Part shown: one piece after another, positions 23,307 to 37,121 of the stretch
Layout of the letters: each line of letters begins with the position of its first letter
Position numbering within the stretch: the stretch's first letter is position 1
Assembly (NCBI GenBank): GCA_900074885.1
Contig: FJUW01000062.1
Coordinates: 124,001-188,000 of the forward strand
Length of the DNA stretch: 64,000 nt
Direction: 5' to 3'
DNA from: Rhynchosporium graminicola
Lineage: Eukaryota > Ascomycota > Leotiomycetes > Helotiales > Ploettnerulaceae
The notes under the pieces: generated by a model
Told to the model about the DNA's origin: nothing
The model's input: the letters and a program-made list of their open reading frames with translations, nothing else
Databases searched by the model: none
Made by a program: the position numbers and the translations under genes

Positions 23307-26300
23307 ATACTAATAGTAGTTATTAATATAAATCGTCGAAGGACTTTTTATAATCGTTAGTGAAATTCTATAGTATTATAGGCTAAGTAAGTACTAAGAG
23401 AGGTTTAGTAATAAGGCCGAAATTCCGAATAAATTAATAATAGAACTTATAGAATCCTAGAAAGGATTTTATAGTAATTACTATTTCGGGGTACTTCTAG
23501 TCTACTAATAGTACTACTTTCTCGGGATCTAGCTCGATTCCGTTAGTAATAATAATATATCTAAGGTATTTAGTCCGAGTAATATAGAATTCGCGTTTCT
23601 TAATATTTACTTAGAGTCCGATATCTATTAAGTGTTATAGTATTAATTTAATATATTCTTTATATTCCTAGAGCGTTTCTGAGTATATAAGAATATTATC
23701 TAGGTAAGCTATATAGAAATTATCTAGATAGTCTAATAGTATATTATTTATATATCGCTAGTACGTACTAGGTCTATTATAGAGCTTAAAAGGTAATACT
23801 TTATATTTATAAGATCTGAAGCAGGTTCGGAAAGTAATATATTCCTCGGATTCGAGGTCTATATAGATATAGTTAAATACTACTCGGATATCTAGTTTAA
23901 TAAAGATTACTACTTCAAATATGCGAGTTAAGAGCTTATCGATCCTAAGTATTAGATAGGAATCCTTTCGAGTGATCGTATTAAGCTTATAATAATTAAT
24001 ATAGAAGCGTAATCCTCTATCGGCTTTCTTAACGAATAGTATAAGTAATATAAAGGGACTTTAGCTAGATTCGATAAATCCCTTATCTAGGTTCTCTATA
24101 AGGTACTCCTTAGTTACTTATAGTTCGTTCGTAGATTACTAATATAAGAGCGAATATACGTTAAGTAATAGTTCTTTTAAGATAATTCTATAATTATATA
24201 AGTAATAAGGCAGAAGAATATTAGAATCCTACTTAGAAAAGGCTTCTTTAAAAGTATAATATTATTCTAATAGCTTTTCAGCTATAAGTCGTTCGGTATC
24301 GGGATCCTTAGGAGAGTCGCTATTTAGATAGTCTTATAAGAGGCGGTTTATCTTATAGATACTAGTAAAGAATAATTCGGAACTTTTATGTTTTATATTA
24401 AAATAAAAAGCTATAGTATTAATTTAGTAAATCGGAATTAGTTTCTAGATCCTCGGAGGTTAAAAGAAGTACTTATAATAAGGTTTTAGTATAAGTACCT
24501 TTCTCGATGAAATTAGAATAGAAAAGGGTTCGGATTCCTTAGTAATAAGCGGAAATAAGTTAAAGAGTAAGGATAATACGTTAATATACTATATTACTAC
24601 TATTTAGTATAATCGGCGTTAATCTAGCTAGTTTATAGCTAAGTCCCGCGTATTAGCGTCGATTTAATAAGATCGATTAATACTAAGTTTATAAAGTAGT
24701 AGAGTTATAATTATCTCTTTATTATATTAGAGAGTAGCTAGATAGCGTTCCGATTATAGTAGCTTATAGTAAAGCGTATCTAGCTTAACCTGAAATCGTT
24801 ATATCTATATAATACTAATAATTATATCTTATTATCCTAAATCGAGGAGAATAAAAAGGTAGTTATAAATACGCTTACTATTAATAGAAAAGTATAAATA
24901 TATAAAATAGGTAATATAAGTTCTAATAGACTATTAGAAACTACGTATTAGAAAAGAATAAGGTAGTAGCTCGATTTTAATACTAAGAGCTCCTAATAAT
25001 TATCCGGTAAGAGTACGATTAATAAATAGATAACTATTCGCTCCGGTATCGATCAGGCTATTTATAGAGACTCTTAGCCTGTTTATACTAATTATAGTTA
25101 AGTATATGAATTACTTACTTCCTATTAAGGAGTTAAGGTTAAGATTAGAGAGATTATACTTATATAGACCTAAGAAGGAGTTTTTACTTAGGCCTTATTA
25201 TTTCCCTCTAGTATTAGTCCAGATTCGGAGGGTATATCTTCTACTGCTTCCTTAGCTACTCTCTCCTCTTCCGGAAATTCGTCGATTAATTAAACTTTAG
25301 GTAAGTTAGAGTAGTCTAGCTTAATATAATCGAGCTATCTATAACTATAATACCTAAGGAGTTCTCTGGTTAAAGTAGTAAAGCGTTTTAGCGCAGAGGG
25401 AGTACTAGCTTATACCGGGGTAAAAGTACGTACGTATAATATAGGAGTAGTTTATCGAGGAGCTAAGCTTAAGGACCGGTAAGAGGTAGAACTAGTAGTA
25501 ATCGTAGTAGTAATAATAAGCTTATAGTACTATACTTAAGTAGTAGCTTTCTCAGGATAAGTATATTCTGAGTTATAATAACGCTTAGTATTAAAAGAAA
25601 GTAAGGGATTTAACTATAGAAGCGTAGTTCTTATTCTATATTAGTTTAATAATAAGAGTTAAAGCATATAAAGATAATATAATCTTATCCTATATATAGA
25701 AGAACTACTCCTTCTTTTTAATCTTACTTTAGATAGTAGCGCTTTGAAATCGATTACGAAACTTAGCGAAAGTCTCGCGTATATAGCTAAGTTATTATAT
25801 TTCTAAGTAGTAGAAAGTATTATAATAGTTATCTTCCTCTAAACTAGTAAGAAAGTTCTCCTCTAATAAGGAAATTATTTTATTACTAGTTTTAAACTCG
25901 TTAGTAAAGTACTAAGGCGTAAGATACTCCTTAGCTAATCTAGTAATTAGCTCTTATACGAGAACGCGCTAGAAGAAGTCCGTAGGGTAATAGTTAGCGT
26001 TTATAGCTAGCTAGTCTTATATTAATACTCTCTATTAAAGGAAAGTAAAGTCTAATCTATTATCTAGGAGCAGGATCTTCTTAGTAAAATAAGACTTCTT
26101 AAGGCGTAACTCTACTAATTCGGCGCCGGGAGAGAGAGATAGTTTATTAGGAATAATATCTTCTCTCTTAGTACTACGTATCAGAATAGAGTTTATTAGC
26201 TTATTAAACTCTAGAATACGTAGAGATTATAATATTAGTTCTAGTAGGAGAGTCGAAGATAAGTAAGGGACTCTTATAAGGAACTTATCTTATATAGAGA

Positions 26301-26926
26301 TTAGTCTATCTATAGTATCTTCTAAAGAGTTATTCTTTTTCTCTTAGTCTACTAATTATTATAAGAGGGAATAGATTAGGTTCGAGTCACCTATAGTAGT
26401 AAGAGTACTTAGCGATTATACTCCTAGTGAATTTCGCTTTTATTTTCCTTTCCCTCTTAGTTAATACTTTCTTAATAAGATATTAATATTCTCTAGAATA
26501 AGAGATATTTAGAGTAAGGAAAAGTATAATAGATTAAGTTCAGAGGTAGAGTAAGAGGGATCGTATTAAGTTCCCCTAGAACTAGAGAGGTCTCTAGTTT
26601 ATTAGTTAAGAGCTATAATAATAGCTTAAAAAGAGGTATATTAAGGCTATTTCAGTAGTAATACGTAGAAATTAAAGTTCCGAGGTATTTATTATACTTT
26701 CTTTAAAATCTATCTATAATTCCTTTATATTAAGGGAGTTATTAAAAGAGCGTTAGCGAAAACCTTCTCTATTATACTATTTACGATAAGCTGAATTAAA
26801 CCTTAATTTATAGTTATCCGAGAGATCTCTAGTATCTTAGCTATATATAAGTAGTTATCGAATAACTAACTTAATAGTAAGATATTATAATAAGCTATCT
26901 CCGGCTATCTTAATCTTTTTATTTAA

Positions 26927-27194
26927 TATAATAATATAAGACTTAAGGTAGTATATAAGTAAGAATAAATAAGCAAGAAAGCTAAGAGCGATCTTATATA
27001 GTCTACTATAAAGAAAATAAAAAGATAAAGAAAGAAGAAGAAGAGAGATAGAGTATAAAGTACCTTATATATATATACTAGTACTAGTCCGATACTATAC
27101 TAAGTCGGATACTAGTTCTACCGGGATACCTATGAACTTAGGCCCTATTATCTATCCTTCTTCTTATATAATATTCAGGTGAGCTATCGTCATA
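26927..27194 (-). repeat. 5' LTR of element A copy 1 (268 bp)
   Basis: Starts tataataatataag (TGTAACGACATAAG with C-to-T and G-to-A changes) and ends gctatcgtcata. Identical length to its partner. Confidence 0.85.
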
Positions 27195-28824
27195 CCTCTA
27201 GTATAATAATTTCTTAGAACGTCTTATTTATATATAAAGATAATATCTCCTTAGATATAGTAGCTATCTATTACTTTACTTATAAGCTAGTTATTACTTC
27301 CTTATATATCTTTAGGATCTTAATACCTGCGATTTCTATAGCTATAAGAGTAATCTCGATCTTATCGCTTATCTATTTATCCCTTATAGATAAGTCTTTC
27401 TAGTTAGTTTATATAAGTTATCCTTAATAGTATTTTCGTAATTATAGCTCGAATCCTCTTAGCTTTCCCTTAGTCTTCTAGTTCTAATCCTGCTCTTTTC
27501 TTAACTCAGGTAAAGTACTTAGGTACCTCTTAGTTATTTATAGATTAATTAAGTTAACTATAATTAACTTAAGTAGTAAGAGTTCTATCTATAAGAGTAT
27601 CTATAAGTACTCTATTTATCGATTCCGAAGCTTAGTCTATAGCCTTAGGGATTAAATCTTATATCTAGTGATCTATTAGTATTATTTTAGTAGAGTTATC
27701 CTAATACTCTAGGGTTAGTTCTACTAATCCTAGTATTCTAACTAGTAATATAGACTCGTAAGTCGATCGTGCTAATATTAGTATATTCGCGGGTCTATCT
27801 TATATAGTCTTTAGGTTATCTTTAAGTATCTTATCTAGTAAAACTATCTTAAGAGTATAATCTAGTATATCCTCTTTAGTAAAGCTTAAGATATTTATTA
27901 GTAAAATAAATAAAAGTATTTCTACTTATAGATTTTCTATTATATCGACCTCTTTACTAATTTCCTTAGGTACCTTAGGTCTCCTGCGAGCTCTTCTATC
28001 TAGAGTAATATTTATAGTTCCTTATAATCTAGCTATATAATTCTAAAGTCTTAAGTCGACTAATCCTCTATTACTACTTTCCCTAATAATAACCTTGCTT
28101 ATTATAATCATTAAGCCTCTTTCGGGAAAGTAGACCTTAAAGTACTTAATTATATTTTCCGAATATCTTATAAAGACCCTAACTCTACTAAAGTTAATAA
28201 GCTTATCGTAACGCTTACTTATAGGAATAGTTTTCTTATCTATATAATAGAAGTATTTACTCCTCTATTTACAAATATAATTAATTAATAGTATTTCTCT
28301 AGTAAAAGCCTTTATAAGATAAGTCTTTTAATTATTAATTATTAGTTTAGTAATAGTATAGTTTCTTATATACAAATTAGCTTCAGCGGCTTCGTCCCAG
28401 AATTCTAGTAGTAGTTATACTTCTTTAAGTATTATATATATATCGAATTCTATAGTCTGAATTAATTTTTTAGTAAGTCTATTCTAGTACGATAATATAA
28501 TAGTTATTAATTATATTAGTATTCTATCTTTAGCTTTCTAATTAGAGGTAGCTTTTAAAAATTCTAATATATTATTTGATCTCGTACGTTTAATCTTCTT
28601 TCCGGATTATAGCTTAACTCTAACTTTCTAGTCCTTAAGTACTTAGTAAGTATCACTCTTAGCTTTTAGTAGAATTACTTAATCTTATCGAGAATAGATA
28701 TCGATAATTATTAAGAAGTAGCAGTTTCCCTATATTATAAGCGGAAATAGTCTAGCGATATCGAATTTTACTAGATCGAGGATCTTAGTAAGCTAGAGAC
28801 TTAGTTACTTTAGGATTTAGTTCT
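27195..28824 (-). mobile_element. Copia element fragment 1 (integrase region)
   Basis: The minus-strand frame reads a Ty1/copia integrase in order: an LTKILDLVKFD motif near 28780, a YFLIIIDIYSR motif near 28700, then a GKK-IKRTRS-N-EFL motif near 28590. An LEFWDEAAEA stretch follows near 28400 and a RYDKLINFSRV-VFIRYSEN block (copia GKR-like) near 28190. Decay by TAA/TAG stops is heavy. The reverse transcriptase, expected further left, is missing because element A abuts at 27194. The right side is interrupted by element A copy 2, and the last five bases (gttct) are its target duplication. Confidence 0.75.
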
Positions 28825-29092
28825 TATAACGACAGCTCACTTGAATATCATATAAGAAGAAAGATAGATAATAGGGCCTAAGTTTATAGGTATCCTAGCA
28901 GAACTAGTATCCGACCTAGTATAATATCAGATTAGTACCGGTATATATATATAAGGTACCTTATACTCTATCTCTTTTCTTCTTCTTTCCTTATCTTTTT
29001 GTTTTCTTTATAATAGACTATATAAGATCGCTCTTAGCCTCCTTACTTATTTATTCTTACTTATATACCGCTTTAAGTCTTATATTATTATA
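28825..29092 (+). repeat. 5' LTR of element A copy 2 (268 bp)
   Basis: Starts tataacgacagc (TGTGACGACAGC or TGTAACGACAGC before mutation) and ends tattattata (from TGTCGTTACA). 268 bp, like the copy 1 LTRs. Confidence 0.88.
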
Positions 29093-31999
29093 TTAAATAA
29101 AAAGATTAAGATAGCCGGAGATAGCTTATTATAATATCTTACTATTAAGTTAGTTATTCGATAACTACTTATATATAACTAAGATACTAGAGATCTCTTA
29201 GATAATTATAAATTAGGGTTTAATTTAGCTTATTATAAATAGTATAATAGAGAAAGTCTTCGCTAATACTCCTTTAATAATCTCCTTAATATAAAGGAAT
29301 TATAGATAGATTTTAAAGAAAGTATAATAAATACCCCGGAACTTTAACTTCTATATATCGCTACCGAAATATCTCTAATATATTCCTTTTTAAGCTATCG
29401 GAATAGCTTCTAATTAATAAACTAAAGATCTCTTTAGTTCTAAGAGGACCTAACGCGACCCCTTCTACTTTACCTCCGAACCTAATCTATTATACTTTTC
29501 CTTACTCTAAATATCTCTTACCCTAAAGAATATTAATATCTTATTAAGGAAGTATCGACTAAGAGGAAAAGGAAAATAAAAGCGAAATTCACTAGGAGTA
29601 TAATCGCTAAGTACTCCTATTACTATAAGTAACTTAAACCTAATCTATTCCCTCTTATAATAATTAGCGGACTAAGAGAAGAAGAATAACTCTCTAGAAG
29701 ATACTATAGATAGATTAATCTCTATATAAGATAAGTTCCTTATAGAAGTCCCTTACTTATCTTCGACTCTTCTATTAGAACTAATATCGTAATCTCCGCG
29801 TATAGCGGAGTTTAATAAGCTAATAAACTCTATTCCGATACGTAGTACTAAGAGAGAGGATACTATTCCTAATAAATTATCTCTTTCCCTTAGTACTAAA
29901 TTAGTAGAGTTACGCCTTAAGAAGTCTTATCTTACTAAGAAGATCTTACCTTTAGATAATAAGTCGGACTCTACTTTCCTTTAATAGAGAGTATCGATAC
30001 GAGACTAGCTAGCTATAAACGCTAACTACTATCCTACGGACTTCTCTTAGCGCGTTCTCGTATAGAGACTAGTTATTAGATTAGCTAAGGAGTATCTTAC
30101 GCTTTAGTATCTCGCTAACGAGTTTAAGACTAGTAAGGAAATAATCTCTTTACTAAAAGAGAACTTCTTTACTAGTTTAGAAGAAGATAACTATTATAAT
30201 ACTTTCTATTACTTAGAAATATAATAACTTAGCTATATACGCGAGACTTTCGCTAAGTTTCGTAATCGATTTCAAAGCGCTATTATCTAAAGTAAAGTTA
30301 AAAAGAAAGAGTAGTTTTTCTATATATAAGATAAGATTATATTATCCTTATATACTTTAACTCTTATTATTAAACTAATATAGAATAAGGATTATACTTC
30401 TATAGTTAGATTCTTATTTTCTTTTAATACTAAATATTATTATAACTTAAAACGTACTTATCCTGAGAAAGCTATTACCTTAGTATAATACTATAAGCTT
30501 ATTATTACTACTACGATCTCTACTAGTTCTACTCCTTACCGGTTCCTAAGCTTAGCCCCTTGATAAACTACTCTTATACTATATATATATACCTCTACCC
30601 TAATATAGTCTAGTACTCCCTCCGTGCTAAAACGACCTACTACCTCGACCGGAGAACTCCTTAGGTATTATAGTTATAGATAGCTTAATTATATTAAGCT
30701 AGATTACCTTAACTTACCTAAAGTTTAATTAATTAACGAATTTCCGGAAGAGGATTCAGTAACTAAGGAAGTAATAGAAGATATACCCTCCGAATCTGGA
30801 CTAATACTAGAGGGAAATAATAAGGCTTAAGTAAAAACTCTTTCCTAAGTTTATATAAGTATAATCTCTCTAATCTTAACTTTAACTCTCTAATAAGAGG
30901 TAAGTAATTTATATACTCGACTATAGTTAGTATAAATAGACTAGGAGTTTCTATAAGTAGCTTAATTAATACTAGAGCGAATAGTTATCTATTTATTAAT
31001 TATACTCTTACTAGATAATTATTAGAGGCTCTTAGTATTAAAATCGAGTTACTACTCTATTCTATTCTAATACGTAGGTTCTAATAATCTATTAGAACTT
31101 ATATTACTTATTTTATACGTTTATACCTTTCTATTAATAGTAAGCGTATTTATAACTACTCTTTTATTCTCTTCGATTTAGGATAATAAGATATAATTAT
31201 TAGTATTAAATAGATATAACGATTTTAAGTTAAGCTAGATACGCTCTACTATAAGCTTCTATAGCTAGAACGCTATCTAGTTACTCTCTAATATAATAAG
31301 GAGATAATTATAACTCTATTACCTTATAAACCTAGTATTAATCGATCTTACTAAATCGATACTAATACGTAAGACTTAGCTATAAACTAGCTAGACTAAT
31401 AGTAATTATACTAAATAGTAGCGATATAATATATTAATATATTATCCTTATTATTTAACTTATTTCTATCTATTACTAAGGAATCCGAACCCTTTCCTGC
31501 TTCGAATTCATTAAGAAAAGTACTTATACTAAAACTCTATTATAAGTACTTCTTTTAACCTCTGAGGATCTAGAAACCGGTTCCGATTTACTAAATTAGT
31601 ACTATAGCTTTTTATTTTAATATAAAATATAAAAGCTTTAAATTATTCTTTACTAGTATTTATAAGATAGATTACCTTATATAAGACTATCTAAATAGTA
31701 ATTCCCCTAAGGATCCCGATACTAAACGACTTATAGCTAAAAAGCTACCGGAATAGTATTATACTCTTAAGGAAGCCTTTTCTAAGCGGGATTCTAATAT
31801 TCTTCTGCTTTATCGCTTATATAATTATAGAATTATCTTAGAAGAACTATTACTTAATATATATTCGCTTTTATATTAGTAATCTATAGATAAACTATAA
31901 GTAACTAAGGAGTACCTTATAGAGAACTTAGATAAGAGATTTATCGAATCTAGCTAAAGTCCTTTTATATTACTTATATTATTTATTAAGAAAGCTAAT

Positions 32000-32690
32000 A
32001 AAGGATTACGCTTCTATATTAACTATTATAAGCTTAATACGATTACTCGAAAGGATTCCTACTTAATACTTAAGATTAATAAGCTCTTAACTTATATATC
32101 TAAAGTAGTAATCTTTACTAAACTAGATATCCGGGTAATATTTAACTATATCTATATAGACCCCGAATCCGAGGAGTATACTACTTTCTAAACTCGCTTT
32201 AGATCTTATAAATATAAAGTATTACCTTTTAAGCTCTATAATAGACCTAGTATATACTAGCGATATATAAATAATATACTACTAGACTATCTAGATAATT
32301 TCTATATAACTTACTTAGATAATATTCTTATATACTTAGAAACGCTCTAAGAATATAAGGAATATATTAAATTAGTATTATAATACTTAATAGATACTAA
32401 ACTCTAAGTAGATATTAAGAAAAGCGAATTCTATATTACTCGAACTAAATACCTTAGATATATTATTACTACTAATAGAATCGAGCCAGATCCTGAGAAG
32501 ATAGTACTATTAGTAGACTAGAAGTACCCTGAAATAATAATAGCTATAAAATCTTTCTTAGGATTCTATAAGTTCTACTATTAATTTATTCGGAATTTCG
32601 GCCTTATTACTAAACCTCTCTTAGTACTTACTCGGCCTATAGTACTATAGAATTTCACTAATAATTATAAGAAGTCCTTTGACGATTTAT
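32000..32690 (+). pseudogene. Reverse transcriptase remnant of element A copy 2
   Basis: Plus frame with KVVIFTKLDIR near 32110, IDPESEEYTTF near 32155, a PFKLYNRPS motif near 32235, and YLDNILIY at about 32310, where active enzymes have YLDD. An FLGFYKFYY...FIRNFG block follows near 32560. The layout is gypsy RT. Several TAA/TAG stops interrupt it. Confidence 0.8.
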
Positions 32691-34532
32691 ATTAATAGCT
32701 ATTATTAGTATAGAAACTATATTATTTCGACCCTGAATTATAAACTAAACTAGAAACTAATACCTCTAATAATATAATAGCTAGAGTTATCTCCTAATTA
32801 TATAAAGATAACTAGTAATATCTAATTAGATTCTACTCTTATATTCTTAATAGATATAAACTAAACTAGAAGATCTACGATAAGGAATTATATACTATTA
32901 TTAAGTCTTTCCGGAAATAGAGACTAGAACTTATATCTCTATAACGCTATATTAGCGTATATATAGACTATCGATCCTTAGAATACTTTATAACTACTAA
33001 GGTCCTAACTAGTAAATAAGCTAGATAGATAGAATTCCTTTCCGAATTTAACTTTTAAATTATATATATACTTAGTAAAGATAACGCTAAAGCTAATATC
33101 CTTAGCTATAGGGAATAAGATCTAAGGATATAAGAATAATAGAAATAAGATAATAGATCTCGGGTTTTATTACCTCTAGACCGCTTAGACCTTAAGATTA
33201 ATATAGAACTAGCTAAGTATTATATCGATTAAATCAGTTATATATACTTAATATCACTAAGAATTAATACGCTACCGGAACTTATATATAACTCCTTTAA
33301 TTTAATCGAGAAACTATACTAATTTAACTAAGAATCGTTCTCTAAGGAACGAAATATATTAAGAGATAACTATATTATTAATAATAGTTTACTACTTTAT
33401 AATAGTTATCTATACGTATAACGCTATATCTTACTATATACTTATTTAATTAGCGAAGTCTACGATTAAGTTTCCTCCGCTTATCTAAACGCTTATAAGA
33501 CTACTGAAATAATTTCTACTTATTATTACTAGAAAGGACTCGTATTAGATATAAAATAATATACTTATAATTACCGCTCTTACTAGTACTCTTATCTGAA
33601 ATAAACGAAATAGTAAGGATTCCTCTACTTATTACTAGTACTTAGCTACTTTATATAGTACTTAGCTATAGATTTTAAGGACTTCTCGCCTAAAAACTAA
33701 GGATTTAATAAGATATTAGTATTTATTAACTATCTAAAGAAAGACTCTATATCGATATTATACTACTATAATATTAATACCCGTAAGATAGCGATATTAT
33801 TTATCTAATAGATATATCGTTTCGGATATATCTTTAAGTTAATTATATCCGACTAAGGAGCTTAGCTAGTCTTATCCTTCTAATAAGAGTTTTATTATAT
33901 AATTAGAGTTAAAGTTAAGCTCTTTACTTTCTTCTACTAGTAAACCGATAGATAAATAGAGATTATAAACCGGTATATTAACTAATACTTTAGACTTTTT
34001 ATTAATTACTACTAGAGTAACTAAAGCGAATTACTACTAATAATAGACCGCGCCTAAGTAACCCTGCCTTACGATTCTATTAGTATAGCGCTATATACTC
34101 TTAAATATAGTATACTAATACGGAATAGCTAGGACTAGAAATAACTTACCGGATTAATACTATAAGAGAAGCTTAATTATACTAATACTAAATCCTTAGC
34201 TAAATATACTAAATCCGCTATCGAGGTTATAAAAGCTAATATACTAGTTACTTAGTATAAGATAAGCGCTATAACTAACCCGAAATAGTATAATATCAAC
34301 TAGGAAGTTAGAAATAAGGTATTTCTTTTTATAAGGAACCTTAAGAATTACTAGCTAAGTAAGAAGCTATCTAGTCTCTAAGTAAGACTATACTAAGTCT
34401 TAGCTAAGATCGAATACTCTTATAAGCTAGATTTACCCTCGGGATCTTCTATTTATAATATATTTACTTCCGAATTACTTTTCAAGGACCTGGACGACTT
34501 ATTACTAAGCTAGGAGTTATAAAACTTACCCC

Positions 34533-35139
34533 TAGAGGTTATCGCTACTTAAGAAGAGTAAGAGTTATAAGATATACTCGCTATATAGCTCTTAAGAGGT
34601 AATCTAAAGTATTAAGTTAGCTAGCTAAGCTATAACCCGGACTTAACTTAGTATAATACTTCCGACCTAATAAGTACTCCGTATAAGCTTAGAGACTTCT
34701 ATACTATTAACTTAAGTAAACCTAGACCTCCGCGTAAACTAGAATAATAGATTAAGGCTTAAGAAGACGGAATAGATAACTATAGTTACTTAGAGGATAA
34801 TAAGCTATTATAATTACTAGTATTAGAATTTATTNCTTAGAGGTTATCGCTACTTAAGAAGAGTAAGAGTTATAAGATATACTCGCTATATAGCTCTTAA
34901 GAGGTAATCTAAAGTATTAAGTTAGCTAGCTAAGCTATAACCCGGACTTAACTTAGTATAATACTTCCGACCTAATAAGTACTCCGTATAAGCTTAGAGA
35001 CTTCTATACTACTAACTTAAGTAAACCTAGACCTCCGCGTAAACTAGAATAATAGATTAAGGCTTAAGAAGACGGAATAGATAACTATAGTTACTTAGAG
35101 GATAATAAGCTATTATAATTACTAGTATTAGAATTTATT
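34533..35139. other. Probable assembly join: N at 34835 flanked by an approximately 304 bp duplication
   Basis: Positions 34533-34834 recur at 34838-35139 with one visible difference (ctattaac against ctactaac near 34710). The duplicated part includes the chromodomain-like end of pol. Removing one copy restores the length shared with copy 1. Confidence 0.82.
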
Positions 35140-35183
35140 ACTAAGAATAATCCCCTAATTATACTCTATAATAATACTATATT

Positions 35184-36136
35184 TAAAACTTTACTTCTTT
35201 AACTACTTCTACTTTACTAGCTTTCTATCTTAAGTTCTCCGGAGTTTCTAGTAATTCTAGAATATCTAGAACTAGAACTATTATATCTAACTCCTTATCT
35301 AAATCTACTAACGTAGCTCTAGTAGTAGACTAAGTATAATAACTAATCCTACGAGGTTTTTTCTTTAGAGAAAGTCCGAGAGTATTTAGATCTGATATTA
35401 TCTCTAAACTAGAAAGTAAATTCCTTTTTCCTCTAGTATTAGATATTATAGCTTTAAATATAGCTTTCTTTATAAATTCCCGTATAATACTATTTAACTC
35501 CTTTATCTGCTTTAATACTATTTATACTATTAACTTAAACTTCGCCGAATCTATTATTAAAAGATCTAGATCTTATATTATATTAGTATTATATTAGTAT
35601 CTAAGGATTTAAGATCTTAACTTACTACTTTAATAAACTCTAACTTCTTAAATACTTTCTCTATAGAACGCCTTAAAGCTTAAGTCTCTACTAATTATAT
35701 AATAGTAATCTCTAATATAATAATAAGAGTAGCAGATTTCGCAAGATAATAGATCCGATTAATCGCCTTATAAGTAGCTATAATACTGCTCTAATTTAGC
35801 TCTATATCTTTAGCTTCGCTATTAAGAAGTAACCCGGATAAAATAATATTCTTTATATTAATATAGTTAAGTAATTATAACGCGTTACTATATATACTTA
35901 CGTTTAGGTTCAAGTAACTTATAGGCTTATAACTACTCTTTAACGCTAAATAATACTTATAAAGCTTAGAGTTAAGCTTATTAAATAAGTATAAGAGTTC
36001 TAAAATAAGAGTATTATTATACTTTATCTTAAGGAAAGCGCGAATATACTATAAGTAATATATACGATACGCTACTTAAAGAGCACTAGTAGGAACTAGT
36101 AAAAGTACTATAGGAGTTAGTATTATAGATCTATAA
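35184..36136 (-). pseudogene. Antisense open frame of element A, copy 2
   Basis: This is the reverse-complement counterpart of 19870-20823, at the same place between pol and the 3' LTR. It shows the same two-part structure and similar decay. A frame on the same strand in both copies argues that it belongs to the element and is not a chance frame. Confidence 0.55.
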
Positions 36137-36638
36137 AACCCTTATACTACACTTAAGGACTATCCTTAAAACTAAGATAAGAAACTTACTTATATTAAGA
36201 GAAGAGTTAATTAAGTCGATTAATATATAAGATTATAATAGACTACTATAGTAGTTAGTAACGATACTTACTCTAGGAGCTATATTATAGTCTAGGGAGA
36301 ATAAACTTATAAGTTGAAGTAGTTATCGTAGTTAAAAAAGAAAAGCTCTAATATTAATAAACCCTTTCCTTTATATACCTTACGCCCTACTTAAACTCGA
36401 CTCCTATTATAAATAGATAAAGTAAATACTACTTACCGCCCGATTTAGAAGCTATAACTAATATAGTACTATTATAGTAATATAACTAGTTAGAACCTGA
36501 TAAAGAATTTACTATTACTAAAGAGCAGCTAGCGCCTATTACGCGAATATCGACGAAAATAGTTATAATAAAGACTAATTCTAATATAAACTATAACCTT
36601 CCGAGCTTAGGGTTAAGCTTTTCTTAGGGGGGGGGTAA

Positions 36639-37116
36639 TATAATAATAGCTTATCTGAATATCATATAAGAAGAAGGATAGATAATAGGGCTTAAGTTCA
36701 TAGGTATCCCGGCAGAACTAGTATCCGACCCGGTATAGTATCGGACTAGTACCGGTATATATATATAAGGTACCTTATACTCTATCTCTCTTCTTCTTCT
36801 TTCCTTATTGTTAGTATCACTCTGTCGTAGTACGTACAATCAAGTAGTCTGCGTGAGCCAAAGTACAGTGATAATAGTAGTAGTATTATCTGTTGTATCG
36901 TGGCTGTCCTTCCTAGGTAGTCGAGACTCCGTAAGGGAGATATATCTGGCCGGCTAAACCCCGGTGCAGATACTCGACTAACACGTGACTATGGACCAAC
37001 ATATGGACCAACACTTATCTTTTTATTTTCTTCGTAGTAGACTATATAAGATCGCTCTTAGCCTCCCTACTCGTTTATTCTTACTTATATACCGCCTTGA
37101 GTCTTGTGTCGTTATA
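36639..37116 (+). repeat. 3' LTR of element A copy 2, interrupted
   Basis: Starts tataataatagc and ends gtcgttata. After removal of 36809-37018 (insert plus one TSD) it is 268 bp, the same as its partner. Confidence 0.87.
36809..37013 (+). mobile_element. Solo LTR of an unrelated retrotransposon, not RIP-mutated (205 bp)
   Basis: This segment interrupts the 3' LTR of element A copy 2. It begins TGTTAGTATCAC and ends GGACCAACA, with TGTT and AACA as inverted ends. It is flanked by the 5 bp duplication cttat (36804-36808 and 37014-37018). Base composition is balanced, with intact CpA and TpG, unlike the surrounding LTR. A 12 bp tandem duplication (tatggaccaaca) sits at its 3' end. Orientation is assumed. 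No internal region remains. Confidence 0.85.
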
Positions 37117-37121
37117 GTTCT

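Larger units (their letters stand above)
19100..27194 (-). mobile_element. Ty3/gypsy chromovirus element A, copy 1 (minus), RIP-inactivated
   Basis: Two 268 bp LTRs (19100-19367 and 26927-27194) end in inverted TGTAACGACA-like termini. A purine tract on the minus strand (19368-19380, seen as ttactcccccctta on plus) adjoins the 3' LTR. The internal part is the reverse complement of 29093-36638. Gag-pol is on the minus strand, with RT near 23300-24000. The total is 8095 bp including a 317 bp duplication after the N at 22990, so the true size is about 7.78 kb, equal to copy 2 after similar correction. The left flank is element B (attag) and the right flank is copia sequence (cctct), so the target duplications do not match. 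Confidence 0.88.
28825..37116 (+). mobile_element. Ty3/gypsy chromovirus element A, copy 2 (plus), RIP-inactivated
   Basis: Flanked by a perfect 5 bp duplication, gttct (28820-28824 and 37117-37121). The 5' LTR is 28825-29092 and the 3' LTR 36639-37116, the latter carrying a 210 bp insertion. A purine tract of ten G (about 36627-36635) precedes the 3' LTR. The plus-strand interior holds gag (about 29700-30650), RT (about 32000-32690, with FTKLDI and FGFY-type motifs), integrase (about 33650-34300) and a chromodomain near 34550-34650. After subtracting the insertion and the 305 bp duplication at 34835 the length is about 7.78 kb. It is inserted in copia sequence. Confidence 0.9.

Noticed and set aside
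36651..36839. 62-codon minus frame
   Set aside because: It spans the 3' LTR of element A and the start of the inserted solo LTR, so it is a chance frame.
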